Assembly: GCA_012517475.1 (NCBI GenBank)
Contig: JAAYUV010000083.1
Coordinates: 1-36,245 of the forward strand
Source: Peptococcaceae bacterium
GTDB lineage: Bacteria; Bacillota; Desulfitobacteriia; Desulfitobacteriales; Syntrophobotulaceae
DNA: 36,245 nucleotides
Reading direction: 5' to 3'
The translations under genes were made by a program, and so were the position numbers. Within the stretch, counting starts at the first letter, position 1; the number at the start of each line of letters is the position of its first letter. Positions 13,687 through 22,034 of the stretch are shown in pieces. The notes under the pieces are model-generated. The model worked only from the letters and a program-made list of their open reading frames with translations. It searched no databases and had not been told where the DNA came from.

Positions 13687-13959
13687 CTACATGATATCTA
13701 CTGACAATTTCCTAAACCACAGAAGTTTACTTATCGATATATCAATTTTCTCTGAATTGATACGCTTATCAATAAATACAGCAATATCTCCCATAACATT
13801 TTTCTCGTAACTGGATAAATCCTGAGGTAAGCCTATGTGAATCTGTGGCATCGGTGCAGTGCCGCCACAGCATCCGGTCATAGTTCCTAATAACACCATT
13901 ACAGAACATCCATTTCCTTTAATATATTGCTCTGCTTCATGAGTTACCTCAACTCTCAT
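13687..13959 (-). CDS. CC/Se-motif small protein at the head of the ars operon
   Basis: The protein (about 90 residues) contains MTGCCGGTAPMPQIHIG, the Cys-Cys motif of the family annotated as CC/Se motif (seleno)proteins, in which the second Cys can be selenocysteine. Here both are Cys codons. The rest fits the family pattern of short strands ending in a hydrophobic segment (ISKLLWFRKLSVDI). Its biochemical role is unknown; a vicinal Cys pair could bind arsenite or take part in thiol chemistry (inference). I prefer the ATG at 13959, because GAGAGG is nine bases upstream; the ATG at 13968 directly abuts that site. It is the first gene after the promoter-operator at 14.0 kb and 56 bases before arsR, so it is probably co-transcribed and arsenite-induced. 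Confidence 0.75.
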   Translation of the reverse strand: MRVEVTHEAEQYIKGNGCSVMVLLGTMTGCCGGTAPMPQIHIGLPQDLSSYEKNVMGDIAVFIDKRINSEKIDISISKLLWFRKLSVDIM

Positions 13960-13998
13960 CTTTTTCATCCTCTCAGATAATATTGCTACCCACTGCCT

Positions 13999-14048
13999 AT
14001 ATAGGTGTGTATCTATATATAATATATACCGCTATCTATATATCGTCA
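13999..14048 (-). promoter_or_regulatory. ars operon promoter with second ArsR-type operator
   Basis: On the minus strand TTGACG (14043-14048), a 17-base spacer and TATATT (14020-14025) form a good sigma-A promoter. Immediately downstream lies ATATAGGT-GTGT-ATCTATAT (13999-14018), which matches the arsR-proximal operator in 15 of 16 arm positions. Repressor bound there would block transcription start. Confidence 0.75.
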
Positions 14049-14202
14049 ATATACTTTGCACAAATTAACACAAAATTAACCTCTATATTTATTGTTATCT
14101 ATATAAAACATTCTATGCACCACTTCATTAAATGTTCTTATATTCATATTGATACTGTTCCTTAATTTAATTCCTTTAAAATCTTTATGTTAAAATATGT
14201 AT

Positions 14203-14245
14203 TAATAAAAAACCGGTCAGGGTGACAGACTGCTACCATGACCGG
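14203..14245 (-). terminator. Intrinsic terminator of the mer-type operon
   Basis: On the minus strand CCGGTCA (14239-14245) pairs with TGACCGG (14213-14219); the interior can also pair GGT with ACC. A run of six T and ATT follows. It lies about 70 bases after the thioredoxin-like gene. Confidence 0.85.
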
Positions 14246-14314
14246 AATATACTTTGAAAAATATTAAACTGATGAGGCTGGATTGCTCCGACCCCAGCAT
14301 TTAAAGTTGTTACC

Positions 14315-14584
14315 TTACTGTCCAAGTCCTGCTCTTTTTAATGCTTCAAAATCGATTCCCCTGTTGTTGCAGCAATCTACTAATTTCCCATTGACAGCAA
14401 CAACAGGAACTCAATTAATGCCGTACTGCTTAGCCTTTGTTTCGCATTCGTTGGTATCACACTTCTTGTTTAAGTCATAGACCTTAACTTCACAGTTAGG
14501 GCAAGCAAGGGCTTTAATCTCCTTTACTGCGTTTTCACATACATAACACCCTGCAGTAAATACTTCAATAAGTCTCTTCGCCAT
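14315..14584 (-). pseudogene. Thioredoxin-like small protein with an in-frame TGA at codon 58
   Basis: The start is the ATG at 14584 with AAGGAGGG upstream (MAKRLIEVFTAGCYVCENAV). The frame meets TGA at 14411-14413 after QYGIN and then continues with VPVVAVNGKLVDCC and ends GIDFEALKRAGLGQ at a TAA (14315-14317), for 89 codons. The part after the TGA is clearly the second half of the same fold (cis-Pro in VPVV, then a strand), so the gene was 89 residues long. The N-terminal half has a CxxC site (AGCYVC), and ACPNC and a CxxxxxC pair follow. Related MerR-adjacent proteins, as I recall them, have Ser, Arg or Thr at the TGA position. A nonsense mutation is most likely; recoding is discussed as a finding. 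It follows merR by one base and could bind or reduce mercury. Confidence 0.75.
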
Positions 14585-14585
14585 T

Positions 14586-14993
14586 TTAATCACTTCCCTC
14601 CTTAAATTCTTCTAAAATTGAGCATTTATCAAGTGGGCCTTGACCTGGGCACTTCTTAGATAAGTCATATAAAATAGACTTGATTTTCTCCAGGTCAGAT
14701 ATTTTTTGTTCGATTTCTTCAAGCTTTTTGGAAGCAAATTGCTGTATATCGTGGCAATCATAATCTTTACCATCAGATACAGAAAGCAGCTTATTAACTT
14801 CCAACAGGGTAAAACCTAACTCTTGAGCCCGTTTAATAAATTTAATACGCTGTACTACTTCAACTGGAAACTGTCTATATCCTGATTCAGTTCTTGGTGG
14901 CTTTGAAATCAGCCCCAGCCTTTCGTAATATCTAACAGTTTCAATATTTACATTAGCCTCTTTTGCAACCTTGCCAATTGTTAGTCCTTTCAT
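14586..14993 (-). CDS. merR: Mercury-responsive MerR-family regulator
   Basis: MerR proteins hold RNA polymerase at an over-long promoter and untwist it when metal binds. With the ATG at 14993 (GGAAGG eight bases upstream) the protein has 135 residues: an N-terminal winged helix (LTIGKVAKEANVNIETVRYY), the dimerisation coiled coil (about 80-112), and cysteines at 80, 115 and 124 (DYDCHD, KKCPGQGPLDKC). Their spacing equals C82, C117 and C126 of Tn501 MerR, which bind Hg(II) in a three-coordinate site. It is therefore more likely a Hg(II) sensor than a general MerR. The in-frame GTG at 15002 overlaps the ribosome site and is rejected. No merA or mercury transporter was found in the window. Confidence 0.85.
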   Translation of the reverse strand: MKGLTIGKVAKEANVNIETVRYYERLGLISKPPRTESGYRQFPVEVVQRIKFIKRAQELGFTLLEVNKLLSVSDGKDYDCHDIQQFASKKLEEIEQKISDLEKIKSILYDLSKKCPGQGPLDKCSILEEFKEGSD

Positions 14994-15013
14994 ATGGCTC
15001 ACCTTCCAATATT

Positions 15014-15045
15014 ATTATAAAGTCTGTACTAAGGTACAGAGTCAA
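15014..15045 (-). promoter_or_regulatory. MerR-type promoter/operator with long spacer
   Basis: On the minus strand TTGACT (15040-15045) and TATAAT (15014-15019) are 20 bases apart instead of 17. The spacer contains the perfect dyad CTGTAC-CTTA-GTACAG (15024-15039). This is the classical layout of MerR-activated promoters and implies autoregulation of merR and its partner. Confidence 0.85.
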
Positions 15046-15424
15046 GAGTTTTTTAAAAATTATTTTTATCATTTTTGTTCTTTCCATTCACAGTAGCTGT
15101 TTTCGGATTCTACGATGGCTATTCTTTACAGTACTTTGTGACTACTTTAGCTTCCATGCAATTATACAATGGCTAGATCAAATTTACCGTTCTTATTAGC
15201 CTGATACAAAGATACATATAGAAGATTGCAGCTTTATTGGAAAGTTCCAATCTAAAATGAGTGATTACATAGAAAGCTAATACTTTGTCTCTTTTCTGAT
15301 GTTAGGTTATTTCCTTAGAGTGGGTAGTTCACTACATAGCTCATCATGAACCGTAGCATAGTTCACCAAATGGATAGACTGCCCCCTTGGTGTAAAGTTA
15401 GGTTTTTAGAATTGATCCTATCCT
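15046..15424. other. Intergenic stretch between the mer genes and the conjugative region
   Basis: About 380 bases with no convincing gene, terminator or repeat. The boundary of the conjugative element, or the junction of resistance cargo with it, could lie here, but I see no attachment-site-like direct repeat. Confidence 0.3.
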
Positions 15425-15679
15425 TTATTTTAAAAAAAACATGCAGCTGCTTTTTCCGCCGTTTTCGCGCCATCGCTGCTCACGGCGCAGTCGGCCACTT
15501 TTCTCCAGGTCTTCAATTGCCCGCTTGACTGTACTGCGGGACAGCTTCAGCTCTCTGGCGATGGTACCTATTGCCGGATAGCATTTGCCTTCCTTATCGG
15601 CACGGTCATACAGGTACATATATACTGCTCTTGCACGATGCGGCAGTTCCGAGGCATAAAGAGATGTAAAGTAACCCAC
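15425..15679 (-). CDS. Helix-turn-helix protein of the conjugative element (HTH_36-like), 84 residues
   Basis: The start is the GTG at 15679 with GGAGGTGA upstream. The sequence fits a winged-helix domain like those of replication initiators and small regulators: ELPHRARAVYMYLYDRAD, then CYPAIGTIARELKLSRSTV (helix-turn-helix), then KRAIEDLEKSGRLRRE and a basic wing. It is the last gene of the leftward transfer operon, 11 bases after the coupling-protein gene. It may control element genes or take part in replication of the excised circle; which cannot be told from sequence. Confidence 0.75.
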   Translation of the reverse strand: MGYFTSLYASELPHRARAVYMYLYDRADKEGKCYPAIGTIARELKLSRSTVKRAIEDLEKSGRLRREQRWRENGGKSSCMFFLK

Positions 15680-15690
15680 AGCTTCACCTC

Positions 15691-17508
15691 CTACTCAACC
15701 CGAACAGGCGCTTTTGTTCTAGTTTTAATTTCCGTTTGCTGGGCCGGCGTATGCAGCAGACCGCCTGACGCCGCTGCCCCTATTCCAGGTTCCTCCGGTA
15801 CTTCCTCACATGCAGCGTGTCTTCGAATGATTTCATCCTCCAGCTCGTGCCGGTCCGCATATTCCACTCTGCGTGCAGATTTTTCCGCAATCTCATAGGG
15901 CTTGCCGAAGGTGATGCCCCATTCAAGGAACAGCTTCAGTCGGGTACGCATGGGATAAGCACCTGTCTTGGTGACAATAAAATGACCCTTGGGCATGGAC
16001 TTGAGCTCATCGGGAGTCATGAGAGGGCGTTCGATCATCTGCAGGCTCTGACTGGGATCGTTTTTACCACGGCTGACAGAACCGCTCATGACAGTCTTGC
16101 ACCCCATGGCCTTCGATAATATCTGTGCAGACTCGCTGTTGGGAGCAAAGCCCCCGAATACCGTATCCTGGCAGTTATCGATGATGATGGCGGCCCCCTC
16201 CTTGCCATAGTTTTTTTCAAGCTGCGCAAAGCTTTGTATAATAGCCACTATGGACACGCGGCGGGAACGGGATGCACTGAACATCATCTCTGCAGATTCT
16301 ATCTTGGGGATGGTGCCGATCTCATCTAAAAACATCATAATCCTGTTGGGGAGCTTGCCGCCATGCTCGTCGGCTACAGACAGGATTTCCCGATAGAGCT
16401 GCTGGACAATCAGGCTGATGATGAAATACTTGGTGTTGTCTTCTTCCGGCATTACCAGGAATATTGCACTTTTGTTTGTACAGAACTTCTCCGCATCTAT
16501 AGCCGTATCAAAGCATAGAATCTGCTCCAGCTCTGAATCTAAAAAAGCGTTGAGTCGGGACAGTGCCGTAGAGAGGACGCTCTGCATGGCCTGCTCCGCA
16601 GTGTTGAGCGCCGCTCCTGCAAACCATTTTGTTTTGTGCTCATCCGGCAGATGAGCAAGAAGCAGTTGGAACAGTGTCCGTCCCTTGACGCCGCTTGGTG
16701 CCAGCAGATCCTGTATAAGTTTGAACACCGAAACGATGTGCCGCTTCTTCGGCTCACAGTATTCCGCAATAAGCAGGATAACAGAAGTTAAAAGCCCCTC
16801 TGCTGCGTCATAGAAGAAGGCATTCTGTCCTGCCATAGCGGTATCAAAGCCTCCGGAGTTAATAATGGTCTTAGCAGTGATCTTGGCATACTTCTCCGCT
16901 CTTGCTTTGTAGGAAAGGTTCTGCGGATCGGCGAGATAGGCGTCCATATAGCGATTAACCAGATGCAACAGGTTGTTGCCGTCTGAGCGGGTAGGATTTC
17001 TAAGGTCAATAACAGCAACATTGTAGCCGTAGTAGTCTTTTGCGATAGTCGCATAGTTTCGGTAGAGATCACCCTTGGTATCGGTTGTAATAAAGCTCAT
17101 TCCGGACGCACAGGCGTATTCCAGGTTTGGATACAGAAAGTTTGCGGTCTTGCCGACACCTGCAGCGCCGATCATCAGGCAGTGTATGTCATCATCGTCC
17201 ACAAGGGCATAGCCGTGGAGAGCAGCCCGATCAAAAAGAGACGCCTTCCGCCAGCCCACAATCAGCCCCTGCGCTGTGGGGAGATTCTCCCCTTTGCGCC
17301 ATTTCTCCGGCTCATAGGGAATTTCCGTATAAGTCCTTTTTATTTCATTTTTCGTCACCCAGCGGGCAGTGCCGTGCTGGCCGTCACCCACGGTTTTGGA
17401 TTTGATGCCGTTTAAGGTATAGTAATGCGCTAGGAGCGATAAAAAACCGATGACGCTGAACATTGTCAGCGCCGCCGCAATTAAGGTGATGATTTGAGAT
17501 GTTTGCAA
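15691..17508 (-). CDS. VirD4/TraG-type coupling protein (605 residues)
   Basis: The coupling protein is a membrane-anchored hexameric ATPase that brings the relaxase-DNA complex to the type IV secretion channel. A membrane helix at about residues 7-29 is followed by the Walker A GAAGVGKT (114-121), the TTDTKGDLYRNY segment typical of TraG/VirD4, and Walker B IMMFLDEIGTIP in the second half, followed by SIVAIIQSFAQLEKNYG. The length is normal, and only one membrane segment is visible, as in Gram-positive versions. The start is the ATG at 17508 with a GGGGGA ribosome site. It follows the toprim gene by 13 bases. Confidence 0.95.
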   Translation of the reverse strand: MQTSQIITLIAAALTMFSVIGFLSLLAHYYTLNGIKSKTVGDGQHGTARWVTKNEIKRTYTEIPYEPEKWRKGENLPTAQGLIVGWRKASLFDRAALHGYALVDDDDIHCLMIGAAGVGKTANFLYPNLEYACASGMSFITTDTKGDLYRNYATIAKDYYGYNVAVIDLRNPTRSDGNNLLHLVNRYMDAYLADPQNLSYKARAEKYAKITAKTIINSGGFDTAMAGQNAFFYDAAEGLLTSVILLIAEYCEPKKRHIVSVFKLIQDLLAPSGVKGRTLFQLLLAHLPDEHKTKWFAGAALNTAEQAMQSVLSTALSRLNAFLDSELEQILCFDTAIDAEKFCTNKSAIFLVMPEEDNTKYFIISLIVQQLYREILSVADEHGGKLPNRIMMFLDEIGTIPKIESAEMMFSASRSRRVSIVAIIQSFAQLEKNYGKEGAAIIIDNCQDTVFGGFAPNSESAQILSKAMGCKTVMSGSVSRGKNDPSQSLQMIERPLMTPDELKSMPKGHFIVTKTGAYPMRTRLKLFLEWGITFGKPYEIAEKSARRVEYADRHELEDEIIRRHAACEEVPEEPGIGAAASGGLLHTPAQQTEIKTRTKAPVRVE

Positions 17509-17521
17509 GTGAATTCCCCCT

Positions 17522-18955
17522 TTACATGGTCATGATAAAATTTGCGGTTTGTCCCTGTACCGGAAGCAGTGACGGTACTTCCAGTTCGACAAAGAGCTGG
17601 GCTTTAACACAGTCCAGCGCGAGCCGCATATATGAACGGACGAGGTTATGTTTATCCTCCCAGCTTCGGATTCCGGCTGAATGGACCTGACGGCTGATGT
17701 CTTCCAGATCCAGCCGTATATCCTCCGCCTTAGACCGCAGCCAGCCGCGATCCTGATGGGGACGGTAGCTGTTTTGAAGTTCTTCTAAGAGACGCTCCAT
17801 GGACACTGGGTGCTCCATCTGTCTATACTGATGTTGGGCCGAAAGCAGGGCAGCCGCCGCAATACATTGCAGATGTGAGATCACAGACTCTGCATTTGCT
17901 GCCGCCAGCTTACCCGATTCAATCAGCGGCTTTAGCCTTGAGTGGTACTCCTGCGCCACTCCATCCGGATTTTTTACAGCTCGCAGAGCTTCACAGACGA
18001 CGAGAAGCTCCCTGCACACCTGCGGCAGAAGCACAAGCCTCGAATGCTCACTTGCCGGGATGGGTTTGATACCGTGTTTTGCTTTCAAGTCCTCATTCCA
18101 ATCCTTGTATTGAGATAGCATAACGGAAATGTCCATATAGTCCTGCTCCGCCAGAATATCCTTCAGCCGTCCATTAGCTTCAATACCGGCTTCATCATGA
18201 TCCAGGCACAGCATAATATTTTTTAAATGAGGATTCTGCTTTAGCTGCTGGAGCATGGCGTGTTCCGAAACCCCGTCCAGCGTGACGTAGCTGTGGTCTT
18301 TCCAACCCTCCATGTGAAGCGTAATAAAGGAGAGCATATCGACAGGTGCCTCAAACACATAAAGGACGCCGCTCTTACCGATCCAGTGGAAGCTGTATTT
18401 CGGGTCACTGCCTTCCACATTTCCTTTATAGGGATCGCCCTTGGTATAGGTACCTCGCTTGTGGGCGTGCCGGGGAACGCCGTTCTCATCCAATCCGACA
18501 AACACTGCATTGTGGTATTTCTTGTCCTCATATATCAACTTTTCATGTGCGAAGTGCGATAGTACCTCTCGGTCTATAAACCGCTGCTTAATGAGATATG
18601 CGAACACCCGATGCATGTCGGAGTTGGCTTCCGGCAGAGTGAAATCTTTTTTAGGCGGCGGTGCACTCTTGGCGGTCTGGTTCCACTCCACACCGGACTC
18701 GCCGCCAAGGAGCAGCGTCACTGCTTCGGGAAAACTCAAATCAAAAAACTGCTGGACAAAGTCGATGGCACGGCCGCCTTCCTTACGGCTGTGCCTAAAC
18801 CATTGGCTGCCGCGCACGGTCACGCTGTCGTGCCGTTTCCAGCGCCATTCTCGTCCGGAGCGTATCAGCTGCTCCCCCTGCCGCTGCAGGAAATCTACAA
18901 GGTCTACTGAATTGGCTCGCTGTTTTTGCTCTTCGGTAAAATGGATATATGCCAT
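17522..18955 (-). CDS. DUF3991/toprim-domain protein (primase-like), 477 residues
   Basis: The N-terminal ~95 residues (FTEEQKQRANSVDLVDFLQ, ... GGRAIDFVQQFF) resemble the zinc-free primase-associated DUF3991-type region. The middle carries a toprim domain: a first strand with Glu in LYVFEAPVDMLSF and the later acidic pair in IMLCLDHDEAG. The C-terminal third is helical and unassigned. Such proteins accompany relaxases on conjugative elements and are thought to help priming or processing of transferred DNA (family knowledge; function not proven). The start is the ATG at 18955 with AGGGAGGG upstream. It ends FIMTM, one of five element proteins with a Ser/Thr-Met terminus. Confidence 0.85.
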   Translation of the reverse strand: MAYIHFTEEQKQRANSVDLVDFLQRQGEQLIRSGREWRWKRHDSVTVRGSQWFRHSRKEGGRAIDFVQQFFDLSFPEAVTLLLGGESGVEWNQTAKSAPPPKKDFTLPEANSDMHRVFAYLIKQRFIDREVLSHFAHEKLIYEDKKYHNAVFVGLDENGVPRHAHKRGTYTKGDPYKGNVEGSDPKYSFHWIGKSGVLYVFEAPVDMLSFITLHMEGWKDHSYVTLDGVSEHAMLQQLKQNPHLKNIMLCLDHDEAGIEANGRLKDILAEQDYMDISVMLSQYKDWNEDLKAKHGIKPIPASEHSRLVLLPQVCRELLVVCEALRAVKNPDGVAQEYHSRLKPLIESGKLAAANAESVISHLQCIAAAALLSAQHQYRQMEHPVSMERLLEELQNSYRPHQDRGWLRSKAEDIRLDLEDISRQVHSAGIRSWEDKHNLVRSYMRLALDCVKAQLFVELEVPSLLPVQGQTANFIMTM

Positions 18956-18973
18956 AAAAGATACCCTCCCTTA

Positions 18974-19105
18974 TCAGCGCTTGAGCTTGCCGCAGCGGCG
19001 AAAAAAAGCCACCCGCTGATGAACGGATGGCCTGAATGATACCTGATTGAGTTTTACGGGAAGTGATTCTTTTTTCTGCTGCTGTTTTGGAAATTGCTTT
19101 TGCAT
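18974..19105 (-). CDS. Small basic protein between relaxase and toprim genes (43 residues)
   Basis: The ATG at 19105 has GGAGGG seven bases upstream and opens a 43-residue frame beginning MQKQFPKQQQKKESLP and ending FFRRCGKLKR. It is rich in Gln, Lys and Arg and has no hydrophobic segment. It fills the gap between the relaxase and toprim genes and starts 18 bases beyond the relaxase stop. I recognise no family; a basic accessory DNA-binding peptide is possible but unproven. The strong ribosome site is the main support. Confidence 0.5.
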   Translation of the reverse strand: MQKQFPKQQQKKESLPVKLNQVSFRPSVHQRVAFFRRCGKLKR

Positions 19106-19122
19106 GGGAGCCCTCCTTTGCT

Positions 19123-22032
19123 TTAATAAGATTGTTTGAGTCCGTAGTCATCCGGTGCGTGCCCCTGAGCCACCTTTTTCTGACGGAGCTTACGGCGCAG
19201 TTTACTGTCCACCTGCATGCCGGGGCTGCTGGGAAGCTTACTTTGTTCTTCTTTGAAGATCCTACTTAGGTGATGCAAAAGTCTTGTGGCTGCGAGGAAA
19301 GGAGACGGATCACGGAAGGAGTCCAAATGGCCAAGGATAAACTGGGCATAGATATTCCCCTGTTCTGCAGACAGGGTGAGCCAGCGTACTGCGGCCTCCC
19401 GGTCCCTTGGAACCTCATGCCCCATAAGGTAGAGCTTGCCGAGTACATACTGAGCATATTGATTTTCCTGCTCGGCAGACAGAGTCAGCCACTTGATTGC
19501 GACATTGATATCTTTGGGAACATCCTCTCCCAGGAGATAGAGCTTTCCAAGCTGATACTGGGCGAATGAATTGTTTTGCTCTGCGGATTTTGTGAACAAC
19601 TCTACCGCTTTGGGAATGTTTTTCGGAATATCTTCACCGGTCATACACAGCTTTGCCAGCGTATACTGTGCAAATTGATTTCCAAGGTCTGCGGAAGCCA
19701 TCAGCCACTTGACAGCGGCATCCACATCCTTGGGAATACCCTCGCCGGCAAGATATAGCCTCGCAAGGGCAAACGCAGCGTACTGGTTATCCTGTTCAGC
19801 CGACAACGTGAACAGCTCCTCGGCTTTTTCAAAATTCTTTTCTACATGACTGCCGTCACGATAGAGCTTTCCCAGGGCATATTGAGCAAGGCTGCTGCCG
19901 TTATCCGTGGCCTTTGTCAACCATAGGATGGCCTTCTCCGCGTTTTCATGACCGCTGTCTGTATCCAGATAAATCTTGCCCAGCATGTATTGGGCATGGA
20001 CATTGCCGAGCCGGGCTGCCTTTTCAAAATAGCTGATGGCTGCCGGTACGTCTCTTTCCGTGCCGGTCCCGGTATAGAGCATCTGTCCCAGGCGGTACTG
20101 GAGCTTGTCATCATGGCTCTGCTCCTCCAACCTTTGAAATCCCAGAAAAGCTTCCTTAAAATGTAGCTCTGCTTTTTCCGAATCCTTTGCTGTGCCTATG
20201 CCGTCCCGGTACATTTTCGCCAACTCGTAGGAAGCATATGGCACATGCTGTCTGGCAGACCTGCGATATAAATCAAACGCGATTTCAAAATCCTGTTCTA
20301 CACCTTGACCCCGGTAAAAAAGACCGGCAAGGGAATATTGGGCATATTTATGATTTTGGGAAACCGCCATATCAAACCATCCTGCCGCTTCCCCATAGTC
20401 CTGCTCCGTTCCAAGCCCTGCTGCATACATTTTACCGATGCGGTATTCTACATAACGGTTTTCCTTTTCTCCCTCGATTTCAAGAAATGCGGTAAGGGCC
20501 TTGCTGTACCAGGAGAAAGAAAGAGCCTTGTCTATCTTCACGCCGAGTCCGTCCGCATACATACGGCCGATGTCATGCATGGCAAGAGCATTTCCAGTTT
20601 CGGCTTCCTCCAGGAACAATTGGAGGGCCTGCTCAAAGTCAGGTTCTATATCATCACTGCCGTAAAGAAATGCACGGGCCTCTTTGTAGCGTTCACTCCA
20701 TGCAATATGGAGATGTGGTTCTCCAGAATCATTCTTAGCGGAATCTGTAGGGGATGAATTTTCCGGAATAGAAGGCGAAATATCCTCACCGTCCTCAATC
20801 CGTTCATTTAGTACTAGCGGATATTCTTCCTCTGTAAGTAGGAAATCAGATTCCTCCGCCTCGGATACTGTTTCTTCATTAAATATATCCGCATTTTCTT
20901 CACCCTCAAAAGTAAAATGGTGACCGCCGATGTTCATTGCTTCAGCAATCACCATATTTTTTATGCTCTTGAATTCCTTCTGCTGAGAGAGTGGAAGCGG
21001 GTCAGGAAGTTCATCCTTATAGGTACGCAGCACTTCATTGCGCAGCTTATACCATTTTGCATAGGCTTCCGCCACCCTTGCGTCCTTTGCCAGCTCATCC
21101 ACGATCTGATTTACGAGTTCTTTCAGCGGTGCTTTGAGATAACCATACTGTTTTTTGCCGGAGGTATGTTTGAGCCGCTCTGCAAGCTTAGACAGCAGAT
21201 CTTCCATTACTTTATTCTCACAGACTCCCGATTGCATCTGGACCAGGATATCCTGAAGCGCGTCACGGCTCTGTTGGGTGAGGGCATTCCTTCTCTCGGT
21301 CTGCTCGGGATAAATCTGGATCAAATCCTGCTGAAAGATCTCTCTTGCAAGGCTGCTCCGCATTTTTTCAATGGCAGGTTTTGTGACATAGCCCTCGCGA
21401 TGATTCACAGAATACACTATCATGTGGCAGTGCGGATGATGCCCCTCGTTATGAAAAGCTGCATACCAGCGCAGGTTTTCAGGGGCAATCTTCATTTGCT
21501 CGGCAAAAATGTTCCGCTGTTTTCGCAAGAGTGCCATCCACGCAGCGGCATTGTCATATCCCAGCCGCGTGGCATCCTCCCGCCGCAGGGAAATGATTGG
21601 TGTCCAAATGTTTCCGGTGTGCTGTGCGATTTCTTCAGCAGCCTGTGACAATACCAGCGGTTTGTCCTCGTCAGAGAATAGACCGTGGGTACCAAGCTTT
21701 TCCACGCGGGGGCGGGTGGCAATATAGTTGACATAGACCTCCTGGTGCGATATCTGATCCAGATTGTGATCTATCGCAGCGGTAATGAATTCCGACGCAT
21801 TTTCCAAGGTTGGCTTGTTCCGGTAGTCTTCGTACTCAAACAAGCGGACGGAATCGGAGAACCGGGAGAGGATATCCTCAATGCGCTCTATCTGCTTTTG
21901 TGTTGCAGGTTGATTCTTTCTATTTTGCGGAAGCTTTTCAACCCCTTCCCTTGTCCCCATATATACCAATAGGTTCTCCGCATGTTGTGGGTCGTTTTTG
22001 ATGTAGCCGCATTTGAAGATAATCCTTGGCAT
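19123..22032 (-). CDS. MobP-type relaxase fused to about eleven Sel1 repeats (969 residues)
   Basis: The relaxase nicks the origin of transfer and stays covalently bound to the 5' end of the transferred strand. The three-His metal site is clear in FHNEGHHPHCHMIVYS (about 193-208); candidate nucleophile tyrosines lie in the first ~105 residues (for example LLVYMG, EVYVNYI). Residues ~210-370 are helical, and ~380-440 are acidic and probably disordered. From about 447 to 905 there are roughly eleven Sel1-like repeats of ~36 residues (pattern AQYxLGKLYLxGExVPKDxxxAxxWL), followed by a basic tail (KLRRKLRQKK). The head matches MobP3-type relaxases. Sel1 repeats usually bind proteins, so the tail may dock the relaxase on the coupling protein or other partners (inference). 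The start is the ATG at 22032, two bases from the MobC-like stop. Confidence 0.93.
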   Translation of the reverse strand: MPRIIFKCGYIKNDPQHAENLLVYMGTREGVEKLPQNRKNQPATQKQIERIEDILSRFSDSVRLFEYEDYRNKPTLENASEFITAAIDHNLDQISHQEVYVNYIATRPRVEKLGTHGLFSDEDKPLVLSQAAEEIAQHTGNIWTPIISLRREDATRLGYDNAAAWMALLRKQRNIFAEQMKIAPENLRWYAAFHNEGHHPHCHMIVYSVNHREGYVTKPAIEKMRSSLAREIFQQDLIQIYPEQTERRNALTQQSRDALQDILVQMQSGVCENKVMEDLLSKLAERLKHTSGKKQYGYLKAPLKELVNQIVDELAKDARVAEAYAKWYKLRNEVLRTYKDELPDPLPLSQQKEFKSIKNMVIAEAMNIGGHHFTFEGEENADIFNEETVSEAEESDFLLTEEEYPLVLNERIEDGEDISPSIPENSSPTDSAKNDSGEPHLHIAWSERYKEARAFLYGSDDIEPDFEQALQLFLEEAETGNALAMHDIGRMYADGLGVKIDKALSFSWYSKALTAFLEIEGEKENRYVEYRIGKMYAAGLGTEQDYGEAAGWFDMAVSQNHKYAQYSLAGLFYRGQGVEQDFEIAFDLYRRSARQHVPYASYELAKMYRDGIGTAKDSEKAELHFKEAFLGFQRLEEQSHDDKLQYRLGQMLYTGTGTERDVPAAISYFEKAARLGNVHAQYMLGKIYLDTDSGHENAEKAILWLTKATDNGSSLAQYALGKLYRDGSHVEKNFEKAEELFTLSAEQDNQYAAFALARLYLAGEGIPKDVDAAVKWLMASADLGNQFAQYTLAKLCMTGEDIPKNIPKAVELFTKSAEQNNSFAQYQLGKLYLLGEDVPKDINVAIKWLTLSAEQENQYAQYVLGKLYLMGHEVPRDREAAVRWLTLSAEQGNIYAQFILGHLDSFRDPSPFLAATRLLHHLSRIFKEEQSKLPSSPGMQVDSKLRRKLRQKKVAQGHAPDDYGLKQSY

Positions 22033-22034
22033 GG

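Noticed and set aside
15046-15424. Attachment site of the conjugative element
   Set aside because: No integrase gene or matching direct repeat was seen, so the end of the element cannot be placed here.
18795-19151. A 118-codon minus-strand frame between relaxase and toprim genes
   Set aside because: It overlaps both the toprim gene and the small 43-codon gene in another frame, and its composition is that of an out-of-frame shadow. The 43-codon frame has the ribosome site.
19400-20700. Regular repeats of about 108 bases resembling a repeat array
   Set aside because: They are the coding units of the Sel1 repeats in the relaxase and vary in sequence; there are no identical direct repeats with spacers, so no CRISPR.
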